Positions 45,639 to 56,307 are shown, counted from the stretch's first letter. The stretch: 64,000 nucleotides of DNA from Sphingobium aromaticiconvertens (GCF_037154075.1 NZ_JBANRJ010000001.1:4211501-4275500); one strand, 5' to 3'. A program made the numbers and translations. The notes: generated by a model not told the origin, from the sequence alone.

Positions 45639-46996
45639 ACGTCCCCCAATGCCTCAACGGCAGCGGCAAAGGCATCGCCCCGCGCCTCGAAATCGCGAAA
45701 CTGGTCGAAACTCGCGCAAGCGGGCGACAACAGCACCACATCGCCGGGCTGTGCGATGCGCGCGGCCCGGCGGACGGCGGCCGATAGCATTTCGCTGTCA
45801 TCCACCGCCATATGCGGGCGCAGCAGGTCGGCGAACATATGCCCCGCTTCACCGATCGTATAGGCATGGGCGACGTTGCCGAACTGGGCCAAGCACTCGT
45901 CCAGATTGTCGCTCTTGGCCAGACCACCGACGATCCAATGGATGCGCGGCTTACCCTCGACCGGCGGCCAAGCGGCCAGCGCGGGCGCGGTAGAGGCAGG
46001 ATTGGTCGCCTTGCTGTCGTTGACGTACAGGACGCCGTTTCGCTCCGCCACCCGCTGCATCCGATGCGGCAGGCTGGCGTAGCTGGCCAGCGCGTTCAGC
46101 GTCGTCTCCTCATCGATCCCCAGAGCCTGCGCCACGGCAATGGCGACCGCTGCGTTCTGGGCATTATGCGGCCCCTGCAAGGCGGGCCAGCCAGCCTGCG
46201 CGACCGGATCAATATCCGCCGCCTTCACTTCAACGCGGGCACCAACAGCCCCTTGGGCAATCGCCCGGCTCGACGCATCCTCGGTCGCAATCACCGCGAC
46301 ATGATCCGCCGACTGCATCGCAAACAACCGCGCCTTCGACGCCACATAGCCCTCAAACCCGCTATAGCGATCCAGATGATCGGGCGTGATGTTCAACAGC
46401 ACCGCGACATCGCAATCCAGGCTCTGCGTCAGGTCGATCTGATAGCTCGACAGTTCCAGCACATAGACGCCCACGCCATGCAGGTTCGGCTCCAGTGGCT
46501 CCTGCCCCAAAATCGGCAGCCCGATATTGCCGCCCATGCGTGTGGGATAGCCCGCTTGCTCGATGATGTGATGGATCAACGCCGTCGTGGTCGACTTGCC
46601 GTTGGTGCCGGTGATGCCGACCACCTTATGCGGCGGCAGCGTCGGGCGGGCTAGTGCAAACAGTTCAATGTCGCCGATGACCGGCACGCCCGCCAGCTTC
46701 GCCCTCTGGGCAATCGGATGGCGATTGAGCGGCACCCCCGGCGACACGACCACGCCGTCAAACCCGGCGAGGTCGATCTCCATCGGATCGCCGATTTCCA
46801 ACGTGACATCGCCGTCAGTCCGGGTCGATATCTCCATGACAGCGTCCACCGCCGCCTCCCGCGCCTCTTCGCGATTATCCCAGGCGACGACCCGCGCGCC
46901 GCTTGCCGCCAGCGTCTCGACGGTGGCAAGGCCCGACCGCGCCAGCCCCAGCACCGCATAGGTCTTTCCCGCAAAGACGTTCGAAACGATCCCCAT
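45635..46996 (-). CDS. murD: UDP-N-acetylmuramoyl-L-alanine-D-glutamate ligase
   Basis: Adds D-Glu to UDP-MurNAc-L-Ala. It has 453 residues, with a GLARSGLATVETL Rossmann entry near 17, the P-loop GTNGKST at 130-136, and NITPDHLDRYSGFEGY near 200. NDSKATNPAS in the C-terminal domain is also characteristic. It lies four bases after mraY and overlaps the ftsW start by four. Confidence 0.97.
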   Translation of the reverse strand: MGIVSNVFAGKTYAVLGLARSGLATVETLAASGARVVAWDNREEAREAAVDAVMEISTRTDGDVTLEIGDPMEIDLAGFDGVVVSPGVPLNRHPIAQRAKLAGVPVIGDIELFALARPTLPPHKVVGITGTNGKSTTTALIHHIIEQAGYPTRMGGNIGLPILGQEPLEPNLHGVGVYVLELSSYQIDLTQSLDCDVAVLLNITPDHLDRYSGFEGYVASKARLFAMQSADHVAVIATEDASSRAIAQGAVGARVEVKAADIDPVAQAGWPALQGPHNAQNAAVAIAVAQALGIDEETTLNALASYASLPHRMQRVAERNGVLYVNDSKATNPASTAPALAAWPPVEGKPRIHWIVGGLAKSDNLDECLAQFGNVAHAYTIGEAGHMFADLLRPHMAVDDSEMLSAAVRRAARIAQPGDVVLLSPACASFDQFRDFEARGDAFAAAVEALGDV

Positions 46997-47000
46997 GCCC

Positions 47001-48071
47001 TTACCTCAGCTTCAATGTGGCAAGGCCGGCCAGCGCCAGCACAAAGGATATGATCCAGAAACGGATGACGACGGTAGGCTCCGCCCAGCCGATCTGCTCG
47101 AAATGATGGTGGATCGGGGCCATCTTGAACACCCGTTTGCCGGTCCGCTTGTAGAAAAAGACCTGGATGATGACGCTCATCGCTTCGACCACGAACAGGC
47201 CGCCTATGATGCCCAGCACGATCTCATGATGCGCGCTGACAGCGATCACGCCGATCGTCCCACCCAGTGCCAGACTGCCGGTATCGCCCATGAACACGGC
47301 GGCGGGCGGCGCGTTGAACCACAGGAAGGCCAGCCCCGCTCCCACGATCGCGCCGCATAATATGGTCAGATCACCCGCCCCCGGCACATGCGGAATGCCC
47401 AGATAGTCCGCGAAATCCGCGCGCCCCACCAGATAGACGATCAGCATGAACGCCAGGCTGGCGATAATCACCGGCATGGTCGCCAGCCCGTCCAGCCCAT
47501 CGGTCAGGTTCACCGCATTGCCGAACGCCACGATCACGAAGGCGGCAAATATGAAGTAGAAGGGACCAAGATTGATCGCCGGCCCATTCCAGAAGGGCAC
47601 GTACAGGGCGGTGCCGTTCTGCTGAACGATCATCCATGCCGCGACGCCCGCGATCAGGAATTCGAAGAACAGCCGCAGCTTGCCCGACAGCCCCTTGTGG
47701 CTGGCCTTCGTCACCTTGTCATAATCGTCCAGAAACCCGATCGCCCCGAACCCCAACGTCACAAAGATGCAGGCCCAGATATAGATGGACGACAGGTCCA
47801 TCCACAGCAGCACGGACGATACCATCGCGGTCAGGATCATCAGGCCGCCCATGGTCGGCGTACCGCGCTTGGCCAGATGGCTTTGCGGCCCGTCGTCGCG
47901 GATCGGTTGCCCCTTGCCCTGCCGCACCCGCAGCCAGCCAATGAACTTTGGACCGATCACCAGTCCGATCAGCAGCGCGGTCGCGATCGCCGCGCCAGTG
48001 CGAAAGCTCAAATAGCGGACGAGGTTGAAAATCCCCGCGAAATCCAGCGTTTGCGCCAGCCAGTATAACAT
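47001..48071 (-). CDS. mraY: Phospho-MurNAc-pentapeptide transferase
   Basis: Integral membrane enzyme that attaches phospho-MurNAc-pentapeptide to undecaprenyl phosphate (lipid I). The 356 residues include about ten spans. The catalytic aspartate pair is in [18 protein letters not shown] holds the third aspartate, and the HHH motif is in [21 protein letters not shown] is also present. It shares one base with the murF stop. Confidence 0.97.
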   Translation of the reverse strand: MLYWLAQTLDFAGIFNLVRYLSFRTGAAIATALLIGLVIGPKFIGWLRVRQGKGQPIRDDGPQSHLAKRGTPTMGGLMILTAMVSSVLLWMDLSSIYIWACIFVTLGFGAIGFLDDYDKVTKASHKGLSGKLRLFFEFLIAGVAAWMIVQQNGTALYVPFWNGPAINLGPFYFIFAAFVIVAFGNAVNLTDGLDGLATMPVIIASLAFMLIVYLVGRADFADYLGIPHVPGAGDLTILCGAIVGAGLAFLWFNAPPAAVFMGDTGSLALGGTIGVIAVSAHHEIVLGIIGGLFVVEAMSVIIQVFFYKRTGKRVFKMAPIHHHFEQIGWAEPTVVIRFWIISFVLALAGLATLKLR

Positions 48072-49462
48072 TATTCCGTCTCTTTCCTGCGCGCTCTGGC
48101 GCTCAGGGCGGCAACCGTCCGCGACAGTCCCACCCCGTTAGATCCCTTTATCAAGATGGCGTCGCCTGCGCGCACCTCCGCCTCCAGCAACCCTGTGGCG
48201 GCGGCAGCGTCGGCAACATGATCGAACGCCATCACACCCTTCAGCGCGCTGGCCAGCGGCGCCATCTCCTCACCCACCAATATCGCATAATCGACCTGCC
48301 CTTCGCCCAGCGGCGCGGCCAGCCCGGCATGAAGGTCGTCGCTCAGATGCCCCAGTTCGCGCATCGCGCCCAGCACGGCGATCCGGCGGTCAGCCTCCTC
48401 GCGGCCCAGTTGCTTCAACGTCGCCGCCATGGACAGCGGATTGGCGTTATAGCTTTCGTCGATCAACAGGGCTTGCCCACCCTCGACCGCCAATATGCAC
48501 CGCTCGCCGCGTCCGGGCAGCCCCGGCATCTCCGCCAGCGCCAGCCCCGCCGCCGCCAGATCACCACCAGCCGCATCGACCGCCGCCAGCACGGCCAGCG
48601 CATTGGACACCCAATGATCGCCCGGCGCGGCCACGGTGAAACATAATTCAGCATCCGGCAGGCTGGCCGTCACCAGCGTTCCGCCATTGGATGCAGACAC
48701 AGCTTCTGTCGCGCGCACATCCGCGCCCTCTTCCAGCCCGAATGTCAGCACGCGCTCCGCATAGGCGCTGGCCTTGGCGTAAAGCGTCTCCACATGTGGG
48801 CTGTCATAGGGGATGATCGCCGTGCCGCCCGACTCCAGCCCCTCGAAAATCTCGGCCTTGGCCTGCGCGATGGCCGCTTCGGTGCCGAAAAACTCGATGT
48901 GCGCCGGTGCAATCGCGGTGACGATTGCGACATCTGGCCGCACCATCTGAGTCAGCACCGATAGTTCGCCCTCATGGTTCATCCCCATCTCGAACACGCC
49001 GAACGCGCTCCCCCGCGGCATCCGGGCGAGGCTCAAGGGCACGCCGACATGGTTATTGTAGCTTTTGACCGACCGATGCACCGCCCCCGGATTGGACCGC
49101 TCCAGCGCCTGAAACAACGCTTCCTTGGTGCCCGTCTTGCCGACCGATCCGGTAACGCCGATGACTTTGCCCATCATGCGCGCCCGCGACGCCTCGCCCA
49201 GCGCTTCCAGCGCCCGCGTGGTATCGGCGACCAGCACATGCGGATACTCGACCGCCTCGCTCACGATCGCGCCCGCTGCCCCCTGCGCGAACGCCTTGTC
49301 GACGAAGCGATGCCCATCGGTCGCCTCACCCTTCATTGCTATGAACAGGTCACCATCGCTTACTTCCCGACTGTCGAAGGCTACCCCAGAAACGGCAAAG
49401 GCGGCAGACACGCTGCCGCCGGTAGCCTTGGCGATTTCCTCAGAGGTCCAAAGGTCAGCCAT
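48071..49462 (-). CDS. murF: UDP-MurNAc-tripeptide-D-alanyl-D-alanine ligase
   Basis: Last Mur ligase: adds D-Ala-D-Ala to the UDP-MurNAc-tripeptide. It has 463 residues, with the P-loop GVTGSVGKT at 102-110, the family MNHEGEL near 165 and [11 protein letters not shown] near 320. ATG at 49462 is chosen over the GTG one codon upstream because GGAGG stands ten bases before it. The murE-murF gap is the widest in the cluster between murE and ftsQ; it holds a palindromic repeat that ends right at this ribosome-binding site. Confidence 0.95.
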   Translation of the reverse strand: MADLWTSEEIAKATGGSVSAAFAVSGVAFDSREVSDGDLFIAMKGEATDGHRFVDKAFAQGAAGAIVSEAVEYPHVLVADTTRALEALGEASRARMMGKVIGVTGSVGKTGTKEALFQALERSNPGAVHRSVKSYNNHVGVPLSLARMPRGSAFGVFEMGMNHEGELSVLTQMVRPDVAIVTAIAPAHIEFFGTEAAIAQAKAEIFEGLESGGTAIIPYDSPHVETLYAKASAYAERVLTFGLEEGADVRATEAVSASNGGTLVTASLPDAELCFTVAAPGDHWVSNALAVLAAVDAAGGDLAAAGLALAEMPGLPGRGERCILAVEGGQALLIDESYNANPLSMAATLKQLGREEADRRIAVLGAMRELGHLSDDLHAGLAAPLGEGQVDYAILVGEEMAPLASALKGVMAFDHVADAAAATGLLEAEVRAGDAILIKGSNGVGLSRTVAALSARARRKETE

Positions 49463-49475
49463 CACAGCCCTGCCT

Positions 49476-49550
49476 CCGTTCGCTTCGAACGAAGTCGAGA
49501 AGCATGCATCGATTTATAAAGCCGGTTCTCGACGCGCTCGAACCGAACGG
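49476..49550. repeat. Inverted repeat in the murE-murF gap
   Basis: The arms CCGTTCGCTTCGAACGAAG... and its partner ...CGCGCTCGAACCGAACGG pair over about 27 positions with few mismatches, with an AT-rich loop (TTTATAAA). It belongs to the TTCGA..GAAGTCGAGAA-type repeat that sphingomonad genomes carry in many intergenic places; a relative is at 62291-62325. On the minus strand one arm adjoins and partly covers the murF GGAGG site. Confidence 0.65.
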
Positions 49551-49568
49551 CAAGGATTGCTGCAAACC

Positions 49569-51014
49569 TCAACCGGCGCACTCCCGCGCCACCGTCACAT
49601 CATCGAACGGCAGCACACGGTCACCGATGATCTGACCCTGCTCATGCCCCTTGCCCGCCAGCAGAACGATGTCATCCGCTCCAGCCTGCGCGATAGCCGC
49701 AGCGATGGCCGCCCGCCGCCCACCAATTTCCTCAGCTCCCGGCGCACCCGCCATCACCGCCGCGCGAATGATCGAAGGCTCCTCGGATCGCGGATTGTCG
49801 TCGGTCACGATCACATGATCGGCGAGGTCCGTCGCCACCGCGCCCATCAAGGGACGCTTGCCCGTGTCGCGATCGCCGCCCGCACCGAACAGCGCGATCA
49901 ACCGCCCTTTGGTATGTGGTCGCAGCGCCTCGATTGCGGCGCGCAGACCGTCGGGCGTATGGGCATAATCGACATAGACTGGCGCGCCCGCCTTGCTGAT
50001 GACCGCCCGCTCCAGCCGGCCACGCACCGGCTGAACCCGGCCCATCAGTTCCAGCACTCTGGCCGTGTCGCCACCGCAGGCGATGATCAGCCCGGCCGCC
50101 GTCAACGCATTGGCCGCCTGATAAGCGCCGATCAGCGGCAGGTTGACCTTATAGGCTTTACCATCCGCCTCGATCTCCAGCGTCTGGCCCAACTGGGTCG
50201 GGGTGCGGTTGGTCAGGCGCAATGCCTGCCCCTGCACCCCGACGCTCAGCAGACGAAGCCCCCGCTTCGTAACTCGTTCGATGACCTTTGCGGACCATAT
50301 GTCGTCAGCCCACACGACCGCCGCGCCGTCCCCGGCAACGACCCCGTCGAACAGTCGCATCTTGGCATCGAAATAGCTGTCCATGTCGCCATGGTAATCC
50401 AGATGATCGCGCGACAGGTTGGTGAAGGCTCCGGCGCGCACCGGCAGCCCCTCGGTCCGATATTGCGCCAGCCCATGGCTCGACGCCTCGAACGCGGCAT
50501 GGGTGATCCCCTCACGGCGCAGGCCCGACATGTTGGACAGGAAGGTAACGATGTCCGGCGTGGTCAGCCCTGTCGACACCTGATCGACCGAAGTGGTGAC
50601 CCCTAGCGTACCAATGGACGCCGCTTTCTCCCCCATCATCCGCCACAACTGGCGCGCCAGCTCCACGGTGGAGGTCTTGCCGTTGGTCCCCGTCACCGCC
50701 ACCGTCACGTCCGGAAAGGGTGCAAAGAAACGCGCGGCCAGCCCAGCGAACAGACGGCGGGGATTGGCATGGGCGATGTGGATCGCGCCCTCGACCTTCG
50801 CCTCAGGCCGGGCGACCACGGCGATGGCTCCCGCCTTCACGGCGTCGGCGATATAGTCCTCGCCATTGACGCGCAGCCCCTGAAAAGCGCCAAAGACAGT
50901 ACCGGGTGCAACCTTGCGATTATCGATGGCAAAGCCCGTGACCGGCGCGTCAAGGTCGCCCCCCTTGGCGGCGACCTCTGCGTCCAATCCCTGCGTAATC
51001 GCGCCGAGGCGCAT
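49569..51014 (-). CDS. murE: UDP-MurNAc-L-Ala-D-Glu-meso-diaminopimelate ligase
   Basis: Adds the third peptide residue. It has 481 residues, the P-loop GTNGKTS at 109-115, FTNLSRDHLDYHG near 215 and, decisively, DNPR at 406-409. DNPR is the motif of meso-diaminopimelate-specific MurE, so the wall is of the usual Gram-negative A1-gamma type. The ATG at 51014 overlaps the ftsI stop as TGATG; a GTG one codon upstream is an alternative. Confidence 0.96.
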   Translation of the reverse strand: MRLGAITQGLDAEVAAKGGDLDAPVTGFAIDNRKVAPGTVFGAFQGLRVNGEDYIADAVKAGAIAVVARPEAKVEGAIHIAHANPRRLFAGLAARFFAPFPDVTVAVTGTNGKTSTVELARQLWRMMGEKAASIGTLGVTTSVDQVSTGLTTPDIVTFLSNMSGLRREGITHAAFEASSHGLAQYRTEGLPVRAGAFTNLSRDHLDYHGDMDSYFDAKMRLFDGVVAGDGAAVVWADDIWSAKVIERVTKRGLRLLSVGVQGQALRLTNRTPTQLGQTLEIEADGKAYKVNLPLIGAYQAANALTAAGLIIACGGDTARVLELMGRVQPVRGRLERAVISKAGAPVYVDYAHTPDGLRAAIEALRPHTKGRLIALFGAGGDRDTGKRPLMGAVATDLADHVIVTDDNPRSEEPSIIRAAVMAGAPGAEEIGGRRAAIAAAIAQAGADDIVLLAGKGHEQGQIIGDRVLPFDDVTVARECAG

Positions 51015-52723
51015 CACTCTTCTCCCTTGGCTTTCCAGAGCAGCGGCATCAGGTCGGAAATCTCCACGTCGCGATGCTCGTCGGGCAGCACGCCCAGCAT
51101 CGGCCCGATCCGCTCAACCACCCGCTTGACCACCGGCGACGCCGTCCAGGCGGCGGTACGCAGTCCGAACGTTTCGGCATTGCCCTTCGGCTCGTCCATC
51201 ATGGCGAGCACGACATAGCGCGGATTGTCCATTGGAAAGGCGGAGGCGAACGTCGTCACCAGCGAACTCTTGTTGTAACGGCCCTCGAAGGGCTTTTCGG
51301 CGGAACCTGTCTTGCCGCCTACCCGGTATCCCTTGGCGTCGGCGCTGCGACCAGTACCCGCCGCAACGATCATCCGCAACAGTTGCCGCATCCGCGCGCT
51401 GGTCGCGGCGGAAAACACCCGGCGCCCCTGCGGCGCTTCGTCGGCTTTCAGCTTGCGGAGCGTGGCGGGGCGATAGATGCCACCATTGACCAGCGCGGCG
51501 TAGGCGCTGGCCAGATGCATCGGCGTCACCGCGATACCATGACCATAGGCGACGGTCATGGTCGTAATCCGGCCCCAGCTAGACGGCCAGATGCCCTTGG
51601 CCCGCTCCTTCAACTCGATCGCGGGACGCTGATCGAACTCCAGGCTGCGGAACAGGGTCTGAAGCGGCTCGGCCCCCATTTCGTCGGCGATCCGCGCGGT
51701 CACGATGTTGGAACTCTGCACCAGCGTCTCGGGCACATTCAGCCAGCGGCCCGCACTATGATCATCTTTGATCCGGAAGCGCCCCACCTGCAATGGCGCG
51801 GTCGCATCATAGCGCTTGCTCATCGACGTCACGACGCCCCGGTCCATCGCCACGCCAATCGATAGCGGCTTGAAAGTGGAACCCAGCTCCAGCCGCGCCT
51901 GCACCATCTGATTGCAGCGTGGCGAATCGCTGCACGTCTTGCCCACAGTGCCTTGCAGCTTGTTGGGATCAAACACGGGAATGGAGGCCATGGCGATGAC
52001 TTCGCCAGTATTGGCGTCCAGCACGATCCCGCCTGCACCCTTGGCCCGCTGCGACACCATCTGGGCATAAAGCTCGCTCTCCAGCGCGCCCTGCACCCGG
52101 CTGTCGATCGAAATGGCAAAGGGTTGCCCCAGCGTCGCCGGGTCGGTCAGCCGGTCGTTGAACGCAGCCTCCACACCCATGCCACCCTCGCCATCGATAC
52201 GCGGCGCAAAGCCCAGCACATGCGCGGCGAGTGTCCGCTGGGGATAGAGCCGCTCCTTCTCACGTGGGAACTCGATGCCGATCTCGCCCAACGCATTTAC
52301 CGCCGCCACTTCCTCGGGCAGCGCCCGGCGGCGCAGATAGGCCCAGCCCTTGCCAGTCAGCTTCTTGTAAAAGGCCGCTTCGGGTTCGTCGGGAAAGATT
52401 TCATGCAGCTTGCGCGCCAGTTCAGCCGGTTCGCCGATCAGCTTCGACGGACGAACCGAGATCGAATAGGCGTCCATCGTCCGCGCCAGGGGCACCCCAT
52501 TCCGATCGACGATATCGGCGCGCGCAGGCACCCCGCCAAGGCCTGTGGAGCCATGCCCACTGCTCGCGAACACGCCGACCCACATCAGGCGCAGCACCAG
52601 GATCGCGGTGATCGCCAGGAACAGCAACAGGATCAGCATCAGCCGGTTATGGGCGATGGCGGTCAGATTGACCCGTTGCGCGCCTGCGCGGATACCAGCG
52701 GGCTGGATGATAACGGTCGCCAT
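51014..52723 (-). CDS. ftsI: Peptidoglycan D,D-transpeptidase FtsI (PBP3)
   Basis: Septal class B penicillin-binding protein that cross-links new peptidoglycan with FtsW. It has 569 residues, with a short cytoplasmic tail, one membrane span at about 28-50, the PBP dimer domain, and the transpeptidase with nucleophile Ser282 in STFK, SSN near residue 334 and the KTGS box (GGKTGSAEKPF) near 470. It shares one base with the ftsL stop and overlaps murE. Confidence 0.97.
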   Translation of the reverse strand: MATVIIQPAGIRAGAQRVNLTAIAHNRLMLILLLFLAITAILVLRLMWVGVFASSGHGSTGLGGVPARADIVDRNGVPLARTMDAYSISVRPSKLIGEPAELARKLHEIFPDEPEAAFYKKLTGKGWAYLRRRALPEEVAAVNALGEIGIEFPREKERLYPQRTLAAHVLGFAPRIDGEGGMGVEAAFNDRLTDPATLGQPFAISIDSRVQGALESELYAQMVSQRAKGAGGIVLDANTGEVIAMASIPVFDPNKLQGTVGKTCSDSPRCNQMVQARLELGSTFKPLSIGVAMDRGVVTSMSKRYDATAPLQVGRFRIKDDHSAGRWLNVPETLVQSSNIVTARIADEMGAEPLQTLFRSLEFDQRPAIELKERAKGIWPSSWGRITTMTVAYGHGIAVTPMHLASAYAALVNGGIYRPATLRKLKADEAPQGRRVFSAATSARMRQLLRMIVAAGTGRSADAKGYRVGGKTGSAEKPFEGRYNKSSLVTTFASAFPMDNPRYVVLAMMDEPKGNAETFGLRTAAWTASPVVKRVVERIGPMLGVLPDEHRDVEISDLMPLLWKAKGEE

Positions 52724-53394
52724 CAGCGCGCCCTTTTCCGATTTTCGCGCGCAGCCCTGGCGCTCAGGTCGCCCAGCGTACTGTCATCCAGCAGCTTGGC
52801 GTCCAGCATCGCCATCCGTTCAGCCCGGCGCGCCAGCGGATCGGGACGCGACGTATCGACTGGCGCCTCCTTTTCCTTCGCCTTTTTCGCAGGCTTGGAA
52901 GGCTTGGAAGGCTTGTCGGCAACCGCCAGCTTTTCCACATTGTCGCGCGCATGGGCGGACCGGATGATAGCAATGTCACTGCGGATCTGGGTCGCGGCGG
53001 GGCTAGCCGGCGCAGGCTGCGGCGCAGACGGCAGGTCGGCGGGCGTCTCGACCATCGCCACCATCACCGGCGGCGCAACATAGGCCGGACCGTTGGGCTG
53101 GATGCCGTCGAGATGAGCGAGCGCCCGTTCCCCCTCCAGATATTGCGCGGCGGCGGGCGTCGAATAGCGGAAATCATCCACATTCCAGCGCTCCAACTGA
53201 CGCATGGAGGACCGAGCGCTGAACTCCGTCTCCAGATAGCGGATGTCGGCGCGCGCGGCGGAAATCTGCACCTGCACCCGCGTCAATTCGTTCCGCTCGG
53301 TCGCAACACGCAGCGAAACGAGATAGGCGCCCAGCGCCCCCAACGCCACGACCAGCACCCAGAACAGGCTCTGCAATCGCTTGACCGCGATCAT
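52723..53394 (-). CDS. ftsL: Cell division protein FtsL, long form
   Basis: Position between rsmH and ftsI plus topology identify it: one membrane span near residues 7-27 and a heptad-rich stretch after it ([26 protein letters not shown]). The bacterial norm is 100-120 residues. Here an additional C-terminal region (about 95-223) is Pro/Ala- and then Lys-rich ([16 protein letters not shown]), with no recognised domain. FtsL with FtsB and FtsQ activates FtsW-FtsI. Both ends overlap neighbours, so the length is not a start-site artefact. Confidence 0.85.
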   Translation of the reverse strand: MIAVKRLQSLFWVLVVALGALGAYLVSLRVATERNELTRVQVQISAARADIRYLETEFSARSSMRQLERWNVDDFRYSTPAAAQYLEGERALAHLDGIQPNGPAYVAPPVMVAMVETPADLPSAPQPAPASPAATQIRSDIAIIRSAHARDNVEKLAVADKPSKPSKPAKKAKEKEAPVDTSRPDPLARRAERMAMLDAKLLDDSTLGDLSARAARENRKRAR

Positions 53395-54380
53395 GACTGG
53401 GCACTCCTCTGGGGGCCGGATCGGAGGGAATCGGGGCGGGAAACGGGATTGGCGGTACGGACGGCACTACGCAGCGTCGCGGAACGGGCGCGGGGGTTAC
53501 GCGCCAGTTCCTCAGCGCTCGGGCGCACCGCCTTTGCGGGCCGCTCGAAAGTCGGTGCGACCTCGGCGGCCCGCTCAGGCAGGTGGCGCGACCCGCCGGC
53601 CTCTCCGCCGCTTCTGCGGCGCAGGAACTGCTTCACGATCCGGTCTTCCAGGCTGTGGAAGGTGACGATCGCAATCCGACCGCCCGTCTCCAGCACCGCC
53701 TCGGCGGCTTCCAGCCCGCGCTCCAGCTCTTCCAGTTCCTGGTTGATATGGATGCGGATCGCCTGGAATACGCGGGTCGCCGGGTCTTTCTTGTCGTGCG
53801 GCTTATAGCCCAAGGCCCGGCGCACTACCGTCGCCAGTTGCGCCGTCCGCTCCAGTGGGCGCGCCGCCACGATCGCCCGTGCGACCCGGCGCGACTTCGG
53901 CTCCTCGCCATAACGATAGATAACGTCGGCAATATCGTCTTCGGCGGCGGTGTTCAGGAAATCGGCCGCACTCATGCCGCTCTGGCTCATCGTCATCAGC
54001 AGCGGGCCATCGGACTGGAAGGAAAAACCCCGGTCCGCCCGATCGAGTTGCATGGAGGATACGCCGATGTCCAGCGTGACGCCCGACACCTTGTCCATGC
54101 CCTCATCGACCAAAGCGTCGGCCAGCAGCGACTCCATCCGCGAAAATTCGCCATGGATCAGGGTGATGCCATGTTCGGCCGCCACGCCCTGCCCTTCGGC
54201 GATCGCATCGGGGTCGCGATCAAAGGCAAAGACGCGCGCTCCCCGTTCCGCCATCGCGCGGCTATAGCCGCCCGCGCCGAACGTGCCATCGACATGCACC
54301 TCACCGGGGTTGATGGCGAGGGCGTCGAGCACTTCGTCGATAAGGACGGGAATATGGGGGGCGATGCTTTGCGCGGTCAT
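53391..54380 (-). CDS. rsmH: 16S rRNA (cytosine(1402)-N4)-methyltransferase
   Basis: Methylates N4 of C1402 in 16S rRNA with SAM; it is regularly the second gene of dcw clusters (formerly mraW). It has 329 residues, with [13 protein letters not shown] at the N-terminus, the SAM motif [13 protein letters not shown] near 30, [19 protein letters not shown] near 105 and [15 protein letters not shown] near 245. A charged C-terminal extension is present. It shares one base with the mraZ stop and overlaps ftsL by four. Confidence 0.96.
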   Translation of the reverse strand: MTAQSIAPHIPVLIDEVLDALAINPGEVHVDGTFGAGGYSRAMAERGARVFAFDRDPDAIAEGQGVAAEHGITLIHGEFSRMESLLADALVDEGMDKVSGVTLDIGVSSMQLDRADRGFSFQSDGPLLMTMSQSGMSAADFLNTAAEDDIADVIYRYGEEPKSRRVARAIVAARPLERTAQLATVVRRALGYKPHDKKDPATRVFQAIRIHINQELEELERGLEAAEAVLETGGRIAIVTFHSLEDRIVKQFLRRRSGGEAGGSRHLPERAAEVAPTFERPAKAVRPSAEELARNPRARSATLRSAVRTANPVSRPDSLRSGPQRSAQS

Positions 54381-54874
54381 CAGCGCTTCTCCGCCGCGCG
54401 CTGGTCGAGCCAGCGACGCACCTTGTTGCGGATCAGCGCCGGGCGATCGGCGCTTTCGACCAGCGCCTCAGGCTTCCAGATCTGGAAATAACGACCCACG
54501 CCGTAGAAGAAAGCCGTATCCTTGATGCCGATTTCTTCCTTGATGTCGGCGGAGAGGGCGAAACGACCCCCTTCGTCGAACGTCGCCTCCTCGATCATAC
54601 CCAGACGCAGTTCGCGCTCCAGATCGCCATTGAAGGGCCGATCGGCGGCGCGCGCCTCACGCTCCAGTGCTTCGACCTCGGCAAACAGGAAGGACCGGTG
54701 GGATTCGCCAAAACCGGTCGCGCAGCCATTTTCGATGTGCAGCGACAGATACAGCTTGTTCTCGCCTGCGCTGGACAGCTTGACCTGCCGACGCATCTCC
54801 AGAGGCAATACGAAACGGCCTTTGCCGTCCGCCGCGATACACGCGTTGCCCGTATAGAGAATGATGTCCGACAC
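54380..54874 (-). CDS. mraZ: Division/cell wall cluster transcriptional repressor MraZ
   Basis: AbrB-like DNA-binding protein that heads dcw clusters and represses them. The two swapped-hairpin repeats are visible as [14 protein letters not shown] near residue 17 and [16 protein letters not shown] near 100. The 164 residues and a GTG start ([10 protein letters not shown]) fit the alphaproteobacterial form. No convincing ribosome-binding site precedes it. Function is by family and position. Confidence 0.88.
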   Translation of the reverse strand: MSDIILYTGNACIAADGKGRFVLPLEMRRQVKLSSAGENKLYLSLHIENGCATGFGESHRSFLFAEVEALEREARAADRPFNGDLERELRLGMIEEATFDEGGRFALSADIKEEIGIKDTAFFYGVGRYFQIWKPEALVESADRPALIRNKVRRWLDQRAAEKR

Positions 54875-55068
54875 AGGTGGAACAACCCCGCCTATTCACC
54901 GGGCGCAGGCCTCCCGTCGCCGGAATCGCTGCTTACAATCCGGCGCACAGGACGTTGACCAACCTGAAACCCCAATGTCGCCTGATTACCAAGCATCGGG
55001 GGTCATGGAAAGATAGTTTTTTGGGTAGAGCAGGGAAATCCTGTTTTGTTCTGGGTTTTAGACCCACT
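54875..55068 (-). promoter_or_regulatory. Leader region upstream of mraZ (dcw promoter region)
   Basis: A 194-base gap before the first dcw gene, with no coding signal, so the cluster promoter is expected here. It holds a short palindrome, TGGGT-CTAAA-ACCCA on the minus strand (55052-55066), three bases past the stop of the upstream gene. I could not find the tandem TGGG-type boxes that MraZ binds in other bacteria, so the operator is not assigned. Confidence 0.4.
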
Positions 55069-56271
55069 TTAGCCGGATTGGCCGGGCGGTTCAGGGATGG
55101 GAAGTCGCCCAAAGACCTGTTTTGGCGCCCTGCCGATGGCCATTCCCATCACCGCCCAGCCAATCCCGGCCAGCAACGCCCAGCAAACTGCATCGCGCAG
55201 CACCACCCCATTGCGCAGCCAGCGCCGCCCAGCCTGCATGGGCAGACCCAACCATTGGGCCATCAGATCCGGCGTGTCCGCAACCCAGTTCCGCGCCTCC
55301 AATGGCCGCGCCGGGTCAGCAAGCCACAGCCGGTCGTCCAGCAAATCCGCATCGGCCACGATCACAGCCACCCCACGTCCGACCGCGCAACGCATAACCA
55401 ATCCGTCCTCCATCGCGCGACAACCCGCCCCAACAGCCCGCAGCCGCCCCGTCGCCACGGTCGTGACCAGCCGTCCATCACGCAAAAACCGGCGCACCTC
55501 TCCCTCGTCCACCGACTCCAGTTCCACGCCCCAATGCACGAGCAGCGGCCCAAGCGCCGTGACACTCGGCGCACGCCGCCGATCCCCCATCGGCAACCGC
55601 GACGGCCAGACAAGCCGGGAATCGGCCAGCACCAGCACATGCCCACCCGCCCGCACCCAGGCGTCGATCGCCACCAGCCCCGCAGGCTCCGGATCACGCG
55701 GCTGCGCCAGCATCAGCCTGTCCCCCGCCCGCACATCGGCAAGAGTATCGACAGCCCGAACGTCGAAACGCGCACGCAGCACCGCGATGATCGGCGCATC
55801 CACCCGCGCCATGCCGCCTTCCTCCCAGAACAACGGCAGCGCGGTCATCACCGCAAGCGACGGTCGAACCGCAGACACATCCACCCGATCACGCGGTCCC
55901 AGCCACAACAGCAAAGCCGCACATCCCAGCACCATGCCCGCCGCGCCGCGCAAAGCAGACACGCACAGCATTGCTCCACCCAGTCCGGACAGGAGACTGA
56001 TTGCCAGCAACCCCAGCGCCGCGCCGCCCATCGGCAATCGCCCGGCAGCCAGAAAACAAAATAGCAGCACGCACAGGACAGCGCCCACCGCGCTCGCCAG
56101 CGCGACATCGCGCCCTGCAAAAATCCCCGCCCCCGCCAGAAAGACAAAGGCAGGCGCCCCCCAAAGCCAAGGGTCCACCTGCCCCGTCCGCATGACAAGA
56201 AACAACCCGGCCAGCAGCACCGCCAGCATCGGAACAAACAGCATCAGGAAAAGACGAGCCGCGGCGATCAT
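55069..56271 (-). CDS. Membrane protein, DUF4350/GldG-like
   Basis: A 400-residue protein with about five hydrophobic segments in the first 125 residues. A soluble region (about 135-340) follows that looks like the DUF4350/ABC-transporter-auxiliary fold: RVDAPIIAVLRARFDVRAVDTL, AGDRLMLAQPRDP, IDAWVRAGGHVLVLADSRLVWPS. A final membrane span near 370 and the tail RAPKQVFGRLPIPEPPGQ close it. Such proteins often accompany MoxR-ATPase/DUF58 genes, but none are in this window. Function unknown; family by eye. Confidence 0.6.
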   Translation of the reverse strand: MIAAARLFLMLFVPMLAVLLAGLFLVMRTGQVDPWLWGAPAFVFLAGAGIFAGRDVALASAVGAVLCVLLFCFLAAGRLPMGGAALGLLAISLLSGLGGAMLCVSALRGAAGMVLGCAALLLWLGPRDRVDVSAVRPSLAVMTALPLFWEEGGMARVDAPIIAVLRARFDVRAVDTLADVRAGDRLMLAQPRDPEPAGLVAIDAWVRAGGHVLVLADSRLVWPSRLPMGDRRRAPSVTALGPLLVHWGVELESVDEGEVRRFLRDGRLVTTVATGRLRAVGAGCRAMEDGLVMRCAVGRGVAVIVADADLLDDRLWLADPARPLEARNWVADTPDLMAQWLGLPMQAGRRWLRNGVVLRDAVCWALLAGIGWAVMGMAIGRAPKQVFGRLPIPEPPGQSG

Positions 56272-56307
56272 CCGACCTGCTTATCCGCTATCAGGAAAGG
56301 TCCACGT

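Noticed and set aside
54875..55068. Tandem MraZ-binding boxes upstream of mraZ
   Set aside because: Only isolated TGGG occurrences were found, without the regular spacing expected, so no operator is claimed.
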